This document shows positions 1 through 12,929 of a stretch of 64,000 nucleotides of DNA, piece after piece. Every line of letters starts with the position of its first letter. Position 1 is the stretch's first letter. This DNA is from Isoetes taiwanensis (Eukaryota; Streptophyta; Lycopodiopsida; Isoetales; Isoetaceae): NCBI GenBank assembly GCA_021234155.1, contig JAJEKV010000036.1, positions 2,720,996-2,784,995 of the forward strand, written 5' to 3'. The notes beneath the pieces are model-generated. The model was not told the origin of the DNA and did not search any database. It was given only the letters and a program-made list of their open reading frames with translations. A program made the translations under genes and the position numbers.

Positions 1-1107
1 GGCAATCAGACTAAGAAAAAACATGGAGAAGTCCAATGTTAGAGCAATCACCACCCATTGATTTTGAATTCCGAAACTCATCTTCTCGTGTCCTTCAAAG
101 AGCAGGTTATATTCTTTTCCTTCGAATCTGAAGAAGCCTCAAGCTTGGTGCTTGAGGATTCCTCTATGCCGACAAGGTTCACCCTTAAGTTCCTTTGCAT
201 GTGCTAAACACAGACCTTAAAAGCATTTCCAGGATTTTTCAGGTCAATCAGATTTTATAAAAGTTCAGTTGCAAGCAAATTCTTAATGTTGCTTGGAACC
301 TTCTTGCTCATTACAACGTTTGAAAAAGTTGGGTATAGCTGGTATTCATATCTAAGCACTTTTTCTACTCTTTAAGTTCATTTAGGACTTTGCTCTGTTT
401 TTGCAGCTATTCTTGGAGACAATAAAGGGTACCTGCAAACATAAGCCAATCTTCTTGAGTTTTTGGTTTAAAAGGGACTTCAAGCTCTTCCATTCCCACT
501 TCAGACTAGCTTGAATGAGCAGGAATCGACCTCTCAAACTGGACATACTTTCTGCGTTGACAGTTTTATTGGCAAGTAATAACTCTTCCAGCAAAAATAC
601 TCTCCTTTAATAGCTGCTACTGATATTAATAGCATTTTTAGTAACAGAGTGTGGGTTGCTTACAAAAAATGCAAACAATTTGAATACTTGCATTAAAATC
701 CTCCCCTCGGTGTGGTGTAGATTCTACACCAATTGTGGAATAGTTTAGGACCAATGTTCCACAAGGATTCAACTTAAAAGTGGCTTCAAGTTCCAACAAA
801 TTTGCCATAAATCAAACTAGAATATTTCCTGTGGAACTGGCTTCCTCGTGATTACAGATACATTAAGCCTTTCGTTATTGTTTCTAGAATCTGTGTTTAT
901 ACATCTTGAAGTTTCATTGTGAAGCATGAGAACTTTGCAGGGAGGCAATTCTTATTTCCTTTTGGGTTTGTGCTAAATTTGAGCCAATGTAGTTAAATGC
1001 AAAAGAAATGTAGAGAGTGACCAAAATGGCTCTCACCCAACCACTCTTCTCTAATTTCTAAGATATCATATTTTTGCCATTGGCAACTTGATGTTCATTT
1101 CTTTAAC

Positions 1108-2499
1108 TTCCATAGTACATAATCTGCTGGGTGGCAAGCCGAGAATTTCCTATCAAGAAACTGTTAAGAATATTGAGACGGAGATGTGTAGATAAAATCC
1201 CAGTAAACTTGTTGAATACTCAGGTACAAACAACATCATTCTTCTTCCATAACAGGAAGGGCTCTAACATATCCTATTTAAAAAAAAAAAGATTTGCAGT
1301 TTGACAGTGACATACAAAAACTGAAGCTTCTCAACATTCCCAATAGCCGTTGGTAGCACTCCTGTCAGATTGCAACTTCCCATTCGTCTGCGGAAACAAT
1401 ACAGAAAAGGGTTTTCAGACGCTGTAAGGGCAGATGAAACTAAAATTAATCAGAAAGGAGATCCAATAGTTCATGTCAGTACTTGTAGGTTTGAGTAAAA
1501 AATGATTTCATAAACTGGTGTAATTAATTAAGATAACAAGTCAAGCAGTTACTGAGCTGAACAGTATCATAAAACATTTCTTGCCCAACCATGAGTCCTC
1601 TCTCTTATAGGCAAAGAAGAGCTCCATGTCATAATTCGTCTTGGCATATCTACAGGACATATTTGGGCAATCATCTTCACTTGCAGTTACTACTGGTAGA
1701 CCTAGGCAATGAGCATTTCCTATGTTTCTTTAGAAATTGAAGCATGGAGAAGGTGACTATCATAATGTTCTTGAATATGAATAGCACAGCTAGAAATTGT
1801 GATGTGAATGAAGAACAATATTAGCAGGAAAATACAAAATGCTACTGGTACCTGACAGAACATACTGTTCTGATTTATCACTTAACAAAAAACCAATGAA
1901 ATGGAAGAACATAGTGCCCCGTAACCTTCAAGATGAAGGAAAGAATGACATTATGACAAACCATTTATCTAGATGCTTACAAGTCAATGAGACTTTTTAT
2001 TTTCAAAATAGGATCTGGGAAGGAGCCTGTCAATGGGTTGCTTGATAGGTTCCTGCACACAGGAAACAAAATTGTAAACCAACCAACCAGCACCAAACCA
2101 AGACACAATCAAATGTACCCAGCTATCAGAACTTACAAAGCTTGTAAAATAGATAAATTGGCAAAGCTTCCGGGTATAGGCCCACTTATGTTGTTATTAG
2201 ATAAATCTAGAAATTCGAGGTTTAACAAGTCTCCTAATGCCTTTGGTACTTGTCCACTCAAGCCTTTGCCTGTTAAATTTCTGCAAGATTGATGAGTGAA
2301 GAGTTAGTGAGAAATGACAGCTCTCTTGCAGTTTTTAGCCTTACAATTTGGTTACTGTGTTTCCTACACAGCTGACACCTTCCCAGTTCAAACAAGCGTC
2401 TTGCCCCTTCCATGTTGATAGATTAGAATTTGATGCCCCCAATTCGCTTTTTATTGCAAGCAATGCATCTGCTGAAATAGCACCACAGAATGTTGGACT
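1108..2499 (-). CDS. LRR receptor-like protein (probably kinase), 5' exons; continues past left edge
   Basis: Minus-strand exons of a plant leucine-rich-repeat receptor. Exon 2499-2345 encodes the LRR N-terminal cap (ADALLAIKSELG..., then CLNWEGVSC). Exon 2280-2137 is exactly 144 nt and encodes two LRRs (NLTGKGLSGQVPKALG..., FLDLSNNNISGPIP). Exons 2052-1981 and 1387-1316 are exactly 72 nt each and encode one LRR each (NLSSNPLTGSFPD; GSCNLTGVLPTAIG). All have consensus borders: CTACAG, CTTGCAG, GTGCAG and CCGCAG acceptors, with GTAAGG, GTAAGT, GTAAGC and GTATGT donors. All LRR junctions share the same phase. A less certain exon (about 1224-1108, reading NKFTGILSTHLRL) may follow. Exon-per-repeat architecture in 72-nt units is typical of several plant LRR receptor-kinase subfamilies. 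The membrane and kinase parts would lie left of the window. I see no stop or frame break in the four firm exons, so this is probably a working cell-surface receptor gene. Confidence 0.85.
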
Positions 2500-5400
2500 C
2501 TGTAGTTTTGATTACAGTGTGATCTTCTCAATTCAATGAACTAGAAATTTAGAACTTGCCCACCTGAGAAGATGTGCATTACCGAAAAACAAAGACTTAA
2601 ATCTAGACCTGGCCTCGAATACTTGAAATCGATGGATGCTATCTAGATGTGATGGAGAGTGATATAGCCTGCATCTTTGGTAAGTGGTGCACAGGTATCC
2701 TTTTCTTGACATGCTGATCCGCCTGCCCACTTCATGTGCAACTTTTTGGAATGAGACTATCAAGTGTACCAAAAATGTACTTGCATTTTGTTGACAAAGG
2801 TACACATGCATTCCGTCTCTATCATAACAAATTGCTGAAACCCTCCTGGATCACTCAGTTAATTTGGCAGGCCACCAGCTGCAGCGTTTGGAAACCCACA
2901 TCCTAGTCCACACTCAAGACAGCCCAGCACCATTCACAGAATTGGATATAGAAGTTTAGATATCATCACATTCACTGTTTTAAGAAAAAAGTCATCACAT
3001 GCACTGCTATTGTACATCCTTTATATTCCCCATCTTTATTGCTGGCTTGGATTACCCTTTTCACTAATGTCGAATACGGCTTCAGCCTGCTTGCAGCTAT
3101 CCTAATGTTGCTACATATATGCTTCAAATTTAGCATTTACAGCAAATTTAGTACTCAATATGTGGAAGAATCATAGATGATGCAGGGCGCAGAAGACTTT
3201 TTCTTGACCTTCAACTGTAGCAGTGCATCAAAGTTGCCTTTTTGCTAGAGTCTGAAACATTGGGAAATAACATTTTATACCTTCTATGCCCATGTAGCTC
3301 ATGATGTCCAGACCTTTTGGAATTCCAAATTACAGTGAGAATGCTGATGGGCGGTCATGGATGAACCCGTCCAATCCGAGACCACGGGGGTCCCCGGACT
3401 TTCAAACCAAGAAATTATCCACCTTCTGTTGTGGAGAGCTTTAGATCTGAAGGATAATTGGCAGGCCCACTTCAATATAGCTGAGGTGAACATTGAAATG
3501 GCTTTAAGGCTTAATATCTGAGATTTATTGAGGCGGTGGAGATTCCATAACTAGGCTATATAACATCCTTGCATCCGGCATCATACGTTCAGTAATGAGG
3601 CGTTTGTTCTGTGCAAAATATTGAGATTCCAAGCAGTTGGTAATTTCTTTATTCTTTGATAAAAGAGAACCACAATACAAACAGGCAGCTGATGAATACC
3701 TTCAGAGTTCCCATTACATAGTGAAGCAAGTCCAAATAGTACCGCTACCCAAGCAAAATATTCCTTTTGCATTCCTGTTTTGCATCTCAATTTCAAACCC
3801 ATAAGTGTCGACGGCAGCTACTCAGTTTAACACATCAGGTTTTATGCCATCCTGACCATGTACTTAAGCCTTGAGCAAATCTACTTAAAAGGATCGAAAA
3901 ATCTGCTAAGATGCAACGATAGATAGGACCTATTCTTCTTGTTACGTTTCATAATTTACGAAAAGAATCTTTTTCCATTCTCCGCTCCAGATTGCTGGCA
4001 ATTTGATACCTATAATTAAAAACCAGAAGCAAAGGAAGACCCAGATCCAGAATTCCAGAAAGTTGAACGGTTCAAGTACAGTGCAAGACGAGTTCTTGTT
4101 CAAGCAAAAAAATTCTTCTTTGCTAATATTGGGCAGCCAACTAGAGTTAAAGCAGGGAATGTGTAGTATTACTGGCAAATGCACTGGAAGGAATGGTCGA
4201 CATCACCAAACTTACTTGAGCTCGACTTGTCGTCTGGGTTTCTTTTGGGATTTTCTGTTCCATTATGGCGGATCGCTTTCAATACGTGTGGACCCGAGGT
4301 GTAAAATATCAGTGCTGAATCTTGGGCCAGCGCGTTATCAGCGCGGGATATTTTTAGAGGCATGTGAACGGCCCACGAGGAAAATCTTAAAAGGTAAAGG
4401 GCTTTCCACGTTTTTTTTTTTTTCACTTCCGGCATTGGGTTTGCTGGAGCGCAACAGAGTTATTTTAGGTGCCGGAGCCAACTTGAAGCTGAGAGTGTTC
4501 TGGTTGGGTCTTCTTATCTGCTATTTTTTAATTTACTTGAAGTGAATCAATGTTATTGGGCTTGGGCGATTGTGATTTTGCATGCATGAGAAGGACTTGA
4601 AGATAACTACAGAGCAAACAAAGCATAGTTACAACAGGTATCTTCCTTTCACATTTTTATTGCTATTTGTCTTTTGCTATTCTGTCTTTTTTGCATTTGT
4701 TCTTCAGCTTTTCTTTATCAATAAAAAACAGATTTTCCTCTTTCAGCATTATATCATCAATAAAAAACAGAGAGGACCCTTTGACTTCATTATTTTATGC
4801 TATTTTCACTTATATGCTTCTATTCACAAAAGTAGATGGCATTCGTTTCCTATTTTATGCCATGTATTCTTTTTCCTAGCCTTTTTCCCAGCCATTCACC
4901 CCTTGTAAATTACAGACAGAGCCTGTATTTTTATGCCCTTCAATATTATTAATTGTCTTTTGCATGCAGATCCAATTACATGTGAGTCATACAACATGGC
5001 TCCTATCAAGAACACGAAAAGAAGAGGAAAACAAATAAGCTTGTTTACAATGCTTGGATTTTGCAAAAATCTATGTATATAGGTATGAGCTTGCACAAGA
5101 GATTGGTATTCATGGACTGATTTTTTTTGTAATCTGATCCAGGTTGTTTATATTATGAAGTTGTAATGAGATTGAGATCTATGTGTTTTGTCAAGTTTTT
5201 GTGATTAAACTATGTTGCCATTATGAATTCTATAAGAGAAAAAAAATATTTTACATCTTACTGTTCCGATTGATATGTATAGTAGCAGGAACTGGCCGAT
5301 TGAGAATTTGAAAATCCGGTTAGGATGAGTAACAGCAGGAAATTTTCCAATATGGTGGAAAAACTTTGCCCAACACTCTGACCATAGCCAGGATACAGTT

Positions 5401-5688
5401 CGCTAATTCGTCCCTTTGTTTTTGGTAATGTGGCAACGAATTTAATGTATTATAATGTGGCAAATGCTTTTTAAAAAAATTTGCTTGGAGTAAAAACTTT
5501 TTAATAAATTTTTTTTTTTTTTTTTATGGATCATTGATTTTAGGTAACTTATCAAAAGACCACTAAAATATCTAGGGCTCCAAAAAATATTATTATGACA
5601 TGAAGCCTATAATAGAAAAAGGTAGACCATCAATGAGTCGTCATGCCATGGCTGGCGAAAAACAAATTGCCCCCTAAAACCGAGAGGG
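2500..5688. other. Non-coding: LRR gene intron/promoter side
   Basis: Apart from the candidate signal exon I see no coding pattern here. The longer open frames (for example 4003-4545 plus) have no domain, compositional signal or splice context. T- and A-rich tracts are common (for example the T run near 4410-4424). Confidence 0.5.
3688..3802 (-). CDS. Candidate signal-peptide exon of the LRR gene
   Basis: A minus-strand reading frame opens with two possible starts and a hydrophobic core (YFAWVAVLFGLASLC), as expected for a secretory signal peptide. It lies about 1.2 kb upstream of the LRR cap exon. The junction to that exon is unclear: the best donor (GAAG/GTATTC) does not give the phase the cap exon needs, while a weaker GTTTGT donor slightly downstream would. 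The assignment is inferred from position and hydrophobicity only. Confidence 0.3.
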
Positions 5689-6288
5689 TCAACGGGAGGC
5701 TTAAATTACTACTAGTATTTTGGCACGTGGCATTTATCTTCCATCTTATCTCTGTTCTGGCGGAGCTAGGCTTGAATGATTTTCTCCGGTGGACTTCAGC
5801 GGGCTAATGGACAACCCTTTGAATGAACTTGCCCCTGTGTTTTTTTAGTGCCCTTGTCGCTGATCTGTCACTGATCTTGAAGATTTTGAAGCGAAATCTT
5901 TGATCCGTCGCTGATCTTTGATCCGTCGCTGATCTTGAAGATTTTGAAGCGAAATCTTCAGATGCACACATCCTTCGGATCTTGAAGCTTAAATCTTAAA
6001 GCCGGATCTTGAAGTTTAAACATATCTTGAAGCTGAGAAGGAGCCATAGCAAACAAATGCATGCTCGGCCATAGCCGCAGAAGAATGCCATAGCCTATAC
6101 TTTCTGCTCGACCATAGCCTATACTTTCTTCCATAGCCTGCTCGCCATAGCCGCAGAAGAACGCCTGCTCGCCATAGCCGAGAAGAAATAGAGGCAAACC
6201 CTGAGCCATGGCCACTCCACAATAGCGGAGGAACTTTTCCTCGTTTTAAAACACGCCGAATATAGGCGTAATTTAAGCCTCCCGTTGA
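5689..6288. mobile_element. Foldback / MITE-like element with 21-bp terminal inverted repeats
   Basis: The 21 bases at 5689-5709 (TCAACGGGAGGCTTAAATTA plus C) are the exact reverse complement of 6268-6288. The 600-bp span carries no transposase. Its interior is two blocks of short repeats: GATCTTGAAG/GATCCGTCGCTGATC units (about 5860-6020) and CCATAGCC-rich units (about 6040-6200). No target-site duplication is obvious directly outside the repeats, so the true ends could be slightly different. Confidence 0.6.
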
Positions 6289-6534
6289 TTACTATAAAAG
6301 AGAAGCTTTCATAAAAATAAGAATACTCATGTGAATAAGTGGTGTTTGCTTAAGCTTATGCCATCGCGGTAAATATCGGACGTGGGCATGTTATAGCCAG
6401 CCCTAAATGACAAAAAAATCGCTAAGTCCGCAAAAATGCTGTGTAATTTTTTTTGGGCGTGGCTATAACAGGTCAAAGATATGGATATACCATGGATATG
6501 CCTATGGCTATAACATGACGGCATCTGATATATA

Positions 6535-7380
6535 CGGTGCTCCTTATGTACAAAACACTGGTGCAACCAGTTTTGCTTTATGGGTGCCAAGTGTGGGGCC
6601 TGGCATATCTAAGGAAATGTGGGTGAAGGTTGAGGATGTTCAAAAACGTTCTCTCCTTAGTGAATTGGGGGTCAAAGCCCAAACACATATGCAGTGCTCT
6701 TAGTGGAAGTTGGTTTTCTTCATCTTGAAGGAGAATCGTTGTATTTAACCCTTTCCTACTTGGGCAGAGTGAGAAACTTAAGTGATAATAAAGTTCCATT
6801 TCAGGCACTAGTAGAATCTCATTTGCAAGAACATTCAGGAAGGTATCAGCAAGAGTGTGAGTGGGCAAGCACTTGGGGGATTGACATTCATGATATGTCA
6901 GAATCAGATGCTGGAATTCGGTGCCTAGTACATGATAACATTCTTCAAAAAATATGGGAAAACACCGGAGTAAAAACGGACTTATAGACGTAAGATCAAT
7001 CCACTGTTGGTATATGCTGAGTAGGGATATTTGAATGCAGATCTCAGTGTCAGGAAGAAGAAACTGATATCGGAAGCAAGATTAAGTAGCCATAAATTGG
7101 AATTGAAGTAGGTCGCTTCCATGATATACCAAGACAGCTCCGTTTTTGCTCATGTTGTAGAAGGGCTCTTGTGGAAGATGCGCAACATGCTTTTTAGAGT
7201 GCGTGGAGTCCTCCTATCTGCGAGACCAATATGGAATTATGGTGTCTAATATACTTGATCTTCTAAATCTAGATGCTATAGTTCTTTCTAGATATCTAGA
7301 TGATTAGTGGAAAGTGCGCAAGGAGATTCTAGAGTTAAATGAGTTAGTGGATAATTTTGAGGCCGATGGCCTCATATGAT
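6535..7380 (+). mobile_element. LINE (non-LTR retrotransposon) 3' remnant
   Basis: Translating in shifting frames gives the C-terminal part of a LINE reverse transcriptase. It reads LVQPVLLYGCQVWG near 6558, then HLEGESLYLTLSYLGRVRNLSD near 6720, then RLSSHKLEIEVGRFHDIPR near 7085. That is followed by a Cys/His cluster (FCSCCRRALVEDAQHAF) like the terminal zinc-binding motif of such proteins. The same LVxPVLLYG motif recurs in the LINE fragment at 20.9-21.7 kb. Several frameshifts and stops show that it is dead. The 5' portion is missing, as usual for target-primed insertions. Confidence 0.7.
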
Positions 7381-9490
7381 GTATCTATACTCTCTCTATC
7401 TATTTGTAAAAATGGCCGCCCATGGATCTGAGGGTCTAATCCGGCGAGAGAAAAATACATTTCACATATAAAGTTGGACATTGAAGCTAATAAAAGAAAA
7501 GCATTTATATCCACAAAAATTTGTTGCTACATGCTATATTGTTTTTGCTATAGTTCGTGGTTCATCCCATCCTCATTCTTTTGGAGTGTTTGTTTATAGC
7601 AATCTCATATACAAAGCATCGGAGTTGGAGCTCCTGTCTATGGCAATGATTTGTATTTGGGAGGAGCCTAGGCACTTTGTTTTCAGGTTCGATAGCCGTA
7701 GTTCCATTATGTGAAAAAAAGATGTGTTTTTTTATTTGAAAAAAAATCAAAAATCAAAAGTGCAGTCGCGCTGTGTTATGGGATTTGTGTTAAATTTAAA
7801 AGTTTATACATTATTCATAACTTTGCTCATGTTTTTTGATTTTTTTTTTTTTTTCAAACCAAAAAACCACCATCTCCCATAACATACTAAAACAAAAAAA
7901 ATTCAAAACGTGCTATTATGAAAGTCTAATCCATTCTCTTCGAGATCGCCACTTTGCCACATTATTCAATCTAAATTTGTACTTAAGGTGGTACCACTTT
8001 CTTTATCGTTAATGTTTATTGGCAATTTGGGACCCTTAGATTATGGAAGATTCCATGAAATCTTCAACATCCAGGGTCATCATATTTTCTTTCCTAAAAA
8101 CTCTTGCACATACTAATGGTGCAACGAATGGCAATGTAATCTAATGGTTTAAGCCCGCAAAACCATTGTCCAATCAACCAAGAGTAATAGAGCATGCCGG
8201 AAATCCTGGCAGAAAGATTCCAACGTCCAGGCCACAATGGCCTTACCAGGCCCCTCACGACCATGCAAGAATGATTGAATCCGACCAGGCTGCCCTCCCT
8301 CTGATTGAAGAATAATTTGATCCGACCACTATGAAGAATGATTCAATTCGACCTCTATGATGATTGAAGAATAGCTCTATGAATCGATCAAAACATGCAC
8401 CCAGCCTTGAATTTGCCCTGAATGCCCTTCAATCTAGCTTTGATTGCGACCTTAATAGGTTTGAAATAACAGGGTCCTCTACCAACCAAAGCCACGAGGC
8501 TCCAGTGAGATCAAGCAGCCGTCTAAAACGGCCATTCCTCGCCCCAAATCGTATTTCTTAAGTTTGGCAAAACGTCGGCCTGTCAAAGAAGAATCTGGCA
8601 AAAACCCCAGTTGCAGATCAAAGGAAGAATCGCTCCAGCTAATTCTCCAATCCCGCTTCGATTGGCATGAACCTAGAGAGAAGGAATCATATTGCAAGCC
8701 CACAACATTTTATCTATTAAAAAAGCATCAAAAAATAACTCAAAAATAGAAACAAGATCAATAAACCAAACAAGTTGCGCAAATCGTTTAAAACATGCCA
8801 TTTTTTTTATGAAATACTATACCGCAATCATAGTCCCAACTATTGCGAGAATACCCTCCCGCAATACGAAACTAATTATGCAAACTTTATCAATCTAAAT
8901 CTATCAAGCATTCTTCGACTTGGCATTTCATTCCTAAATTTAACTAGTGTTATAAACCAGCATTTTGGTATCCAGTGGTAATCCATGGAAGCAAGGTCAC
9001 TGGGGAGTTCCATAAAGATAGGATCTGCCTTTAAGTGAAATTTGGGAACTCTATCTCATGTGGGACTTCTATCTCGCACTCTTGGTGCTTTTTTACTTCC
9101 TCCTTTAACATCCTTGGTTACCAATCCCTTTTTTTTTTAGGGAACGGAGGTGTTTTTTTATATTATATAGAATAGAAAATACAATGCCTCATTGCAGCAA
9201 GAGAACTACTACAGGAGTAGACTCAACATCTTCATTCCCGTAACTGCAGAAGCTTATTAGAAGCTCTAATAGCAGATCTACATTAAGGCACAGAAATGTC
9301 TCTCCACATCTGAACCAGAAGCTGCAAGATGATCAAGAAGAGCCAATGGCTCTCGAAATAACTCCTCTTGTTCTGAGAAACACACAAATAACCTGAATTG
9401 CTGAAGTAATACGAAGATGTGCGACCTGAGATTATAAGACAGCAGCCAAATATAACACAAATAGGTATATTAGTACCTGAGGAAGCATAT
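7381..9490. other. Non-coding, AT-rich; weak inverted repeat at 7733-7890
   Basis: No gene is seen. An inverted arrangement of A-rich and T-rich arms with matching TGTTATGGGA/TCCCATAACA segments (about 7777-7886) could be a small foldback relic. The rest is unremarkable. Confidence 0.4.
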
Positions 9491-9708
9491 GCACAGACTT
9501 GGTAGTATCTGGCATAGCATGCTAATTCCATATGGAAAGCCAAGGTACTTTGGCATCAGTACCAAAGTTTCACACAAACTTCAGTATTTGAGTGCACAAG
9601 CTCAGACTTGGCAGTATCTGGCATGGCATGCTAATTCCATATATGGAAAGCCAAGGTACTTCGGCATCAGTACCAAAGTTTCACTCAAACTTCAGAATTT
9701 GTATGGCT
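9491..9708. repeat. Tandem duplication, about 110-bp unit, two copies
   Basis: The segment starting CAGACTTGGTAGTATCTGGC is followed by a second near-identical copy starting about 9604. Both continue through AATTCCATAT, CCAAGGTACTT and ATCAGTACCAAAGTTTCAC. There are only a few differences between copies. Confidence 0.85.
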
Positions 9709-11600
9709 TATCAAGCTTTGCAATGCTTAAAAAGCAACCTGAGTGCTTCTGTGCTCAATCTGGCTACTGCTATATATCCTGTTATCCCTCCCTCTTCAAT
9801 ATAAGCCAATAATTCTGATTAACTGCACAATTTCCCAAAGCAAACTGAATCTTTCTTATCTTCTATAACAGAACCTGGATATTCCTGCTAGCAAGGAAGA
9901 GTGAAGGGAAAGCGGCATAACTAAAAATCTTTTCAAGAAATATATATCAGACCATTTTCACTGCAAGAATTACATATTCTAATGCATCTTTCCATAACCT
10001 GGATCTGACTGAGAAACTTCTTCTCCTCTTCGCCTTATAGGCCAGTGTCCCATTCGGGCAAACCCTTTCAGCATGACCATAACCAAGAAAGGAAATGGAT
10101 ATAATGCAAGCATGAAAGAGAAGAACCACGTTTGTGGTTACCTATTACAACAGACCAAGACTCGGATTGTGCCGCCAGAAAGAAGAAATAATGTGCATCC
10201 AAAGCAGATCTTGAATCCCTAATTTCTCAAAACTAAGAATTCTGTTATGCCCTACTAGTCTTATGTAGAAGAATCTTCACCAATGGAGCAGTGGCAGTGC
10301 CGGATTGTGGGAGAGAAGGGTGGTCCCTCTCCCACAGCCGCCCTAGCCGCTAACGATGGCGCAGGCGCCAAGAAACCGCATTTTTTCCCTTGGTTACCAA
10401 TCTAACTTTTCAAGTGCCTTGGGTGATGTGAAATTTTAGAAGCTGCCACTGTCTATACCATGATCCCTTGTTTTCCAACTATTGTGATAATTGAAATCAT
10501 TGAAGGATTTGATGAGGTTACTTGATTCCACTGTCGTCGAGACGTACATTAGGTTCTCATCGTGGCCGAATTCTGATTCACGTTCCACATAGTCTATTGC
10601 TGCCATGAGGGTGTCAAAAAAATTTGAGTGCTCTTATTCATCATCTGTATCTGTGCTCCAATCAAATATTTCAAAGTTTGCATTCTCCATCTTTGGACAA
10701 TTGTGAAACATGTGTCGTGCACTCATGCAAATGAAATAAAGCTTTTCTTCCTTTTGATCTGCCCTTTTTTTTAGAGTGTACTTTTCAAGAAATCCCCAAA
10801 GCTTTTGATGTGTTGGTGCATTGGTGAACGTGATGCTCCCCGAACCTATACGATGCTCCCATCGTATAAATATGGGAAATTCCCCTCCCATGGCGACTCC
10901 GGAAAGGATCTCCGTCTGACTCGGACCACTTGTGATGGCCAAGTGTCTGGGTGAAGGACACGGGGGTGTCATTTGTCCCATGACGTCTATAGGAATTCTA
11001 TATAGCAGAAGCATACATCCTATATAGCGGAAACATACATACATGTTAGCACCTGGCAACAATACAAATAAATAATATGCCACCATGAAAGGTGGCCCAT
11101 CATCATTAATACGAATAACAACAGAATACCAATATAACAAAGGAGATGCACCATAAATGAGGATTCTACCCTAGGCTCAGACTCATGGGGGTCAACTAAT
11201 AGCCAGGGCCTCTGGATAACAGCAGACAGAATAATGACAATGGAGCTGGCATAGAACAATGGCTAGGGTAGTCCATTCCACCCGTCCCTCATGTGCACAC
11301 TTTGCAGATAGACTGAATCATGCTATGGCATGGTTGTAGCCTTTCGGAAATGTAATCCCATGGAATCATCCTACGAGACTACTCTGGATTACATCTCCCC
11401 AGTCCGACGAGGCAGGAAAGGGATGAATCTTCTCCAGAATCACAATGGTTCCATGGGTGTGTTAGAGGGTACGTGCCACCTCGATGCACATGCATCTGTA
11501 CCCGACTTACCCCCCTAAATCTATACCGAGTCTAGGACGTCCCTATAGGCATGTATCCTACGACCCAGGGGGTGTCAGACCCATACCCAGGCCACACTTA
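9709..11600. other. No supportable gene
   Basis: This interval lies before the copia nest. A minus-strand frame at 10634-11140 ends in a knuckle-like Cys/His stretch but is not convincing. Nothing else is recognisable. Confidence 0.4.
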
Positions 11601-11769
11601 GTGTGTTACTTAGGGTTTAGGGTCACGTGTGTTGATGACATGGCCTATCTATAAAGGCTATAGTCACTTAGAGTTTAGTAGGTTCTTTCTCATGCATGCG
11701 TAGAGCAGCCTACGCCCCTTTTTCATCTTTCTCTGTTCCTTCAATTCTCTCAGTCACAGAGCACTTTCA
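11601..11769 (+). repeat. copia-1 5' LTR (5'-truncated)
   Basis: 169 bp matching 18546-18714 with three differences by eye. It ends GAGCACTTTCA immediately before the primer site. It contains TTAGGGTTTAGGGTCACG, a telo-box-like motif, and CTATCTATAAAGG as a possible TATA element. Confidence 0.9.
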
Positions 11770-11781
11770 TGGTATCAGAGC
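11770..11781 (+). other. Primer binding site (initiator Met-tRNA type)
   Basis: TGGTATCAGAGC directly abuts the 5' LTR. This is the standard plant LTR-retrotransposon primer site, complementary to the 3' end of initiator methionine tRNA. Confidence 0.9.
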
Positions 11782-12039
11782 ACTGGCTTGGAGGAAAGAG
11801 TTAGCATCAGTCTACTCAACAGTTTATTTGTAGATTACATTGAAAAGAGGCTTATCTACCTTCAGAAGAATTGCTTTGAGGCTTCTCAACAATCAAAATT
11901 TGCCCATCGAGGGAAAACCTCCAGGATTTCTTGCTAGCTTTGCAAACAGAGGAATTTGCCAAGAATTGTAAATTCTGGAGCAAGAATAGTCAGATCCCTT
12001 TAATTCTTGCTGCACTGGGCCGTTTTTGAGGCTGAGCAT

Positions 12040-12760
12040 GGATATATGTATATCCAGTTCTTGATGGTGATAACTATTTCACATGGAGAGATGCCCTTCA
12101 AACCCATCTTAATTTGAAGGATTTAGGTGATGTATTGGGCAAATCCCGGAATCCTCTCATCCCCGAAGACATAAAGAAAGACTTCTATGCCCTCAATCAT
12201 TTGAGAGCATGTGTATCACCGGAATTCATCGCGTGATATCGGAGATAAGACCACCTTTCAAGAAGCCTACGATTATTCTTCACAATGCATGTGTTCATGC
12301 GGGGTGATGGAAAGCGACTCTCTCTTCAAGGGAAAATGAGTAATCTAAAAGGCTGCAAGATTGCACAAATATGAGAGATTATATTCAACAATTAAAGGAG
12401 TTAGAAGAAAAGTATCATGGAGCAGGTGGTACTATGGATGAGATCAAGCTTATCTTATATGCCTTGAATGGTTTATCCAAAGAATATCAAGCATGTCAAG
12501 GATTTTTATCAAGCTGCAGACCCAAGATTCAAGTATCTTTTCATCAGCTACGGCAGCAACTATATGATCTTTGAAATCGAACACAAGAAGTCGACAAATG
12601 AAGAATCAGCACACTATTCAAAAGCTAAGTATTCTCCTGCTCCGGCTAATAAATATGATAGATCTGAAAAAGACACTTCAATAAGTCTTACGATCTTTGA
12701 TTCTAGCTCTAAAGATCCTCTCTCATCTGGTATTGTGGCATCAAAGGTCATATGAAGCGT
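12040..12760 (+). pseudogene. copia-1 gag remnant
   Basis: Frames read PVLDGDNYFTWRDALQTHLN near 12050 and then MRDYIQQLKELEEKY...GGTMDEIKLILYALNGL at 12371 onward. These are the N-terminal and middle parts of a UBN2-type copia capsid protein. Stops and frame changes separate the blocks. A zinc knuckle is not evident. Confidence 0.75.
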
Positions 12761-12929
12761 AGCTGCTTGAGGAAATTAAAGAGAGTTTGCTCAATATCGC
12801 AAAACTCAGCCATCTCCTCATGCACACTTGAAAGAAAAATCCACTTCAAATCCCACTTCAACTCTTTTGCTCATGTATCACATATTGATATTGATATTGC
12901 GGAGACCCAATTTCTCAATCTAGGCTGAG

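Noticed and set aside
419-601. Minus frame LEELLLANKTVNAESMSS... as another LRR exon
   Set aside because: The start resembles an LRR but the following consensus fails and the splice borders are unclear.
4003-4545. 180-codon plus-strand open frame
   Set aside because: No domain, no splice or codon pattern, and it includes a poly-T-encoded Phe run. Most likely a chance frame.
10634-11140. 168-codon minus frame ending in a knuckle-like YFICMSARHMFHNC
   Set aside because: The first Cys of a CCHC knuckle is missing and the rest shows no gag features. Too weak to call.
11601-11640. Telomeric repeat tract (TTTAGGG)
   Set aside because: Only about two units within the LTR; better described as a telo-box-like promoter motif.
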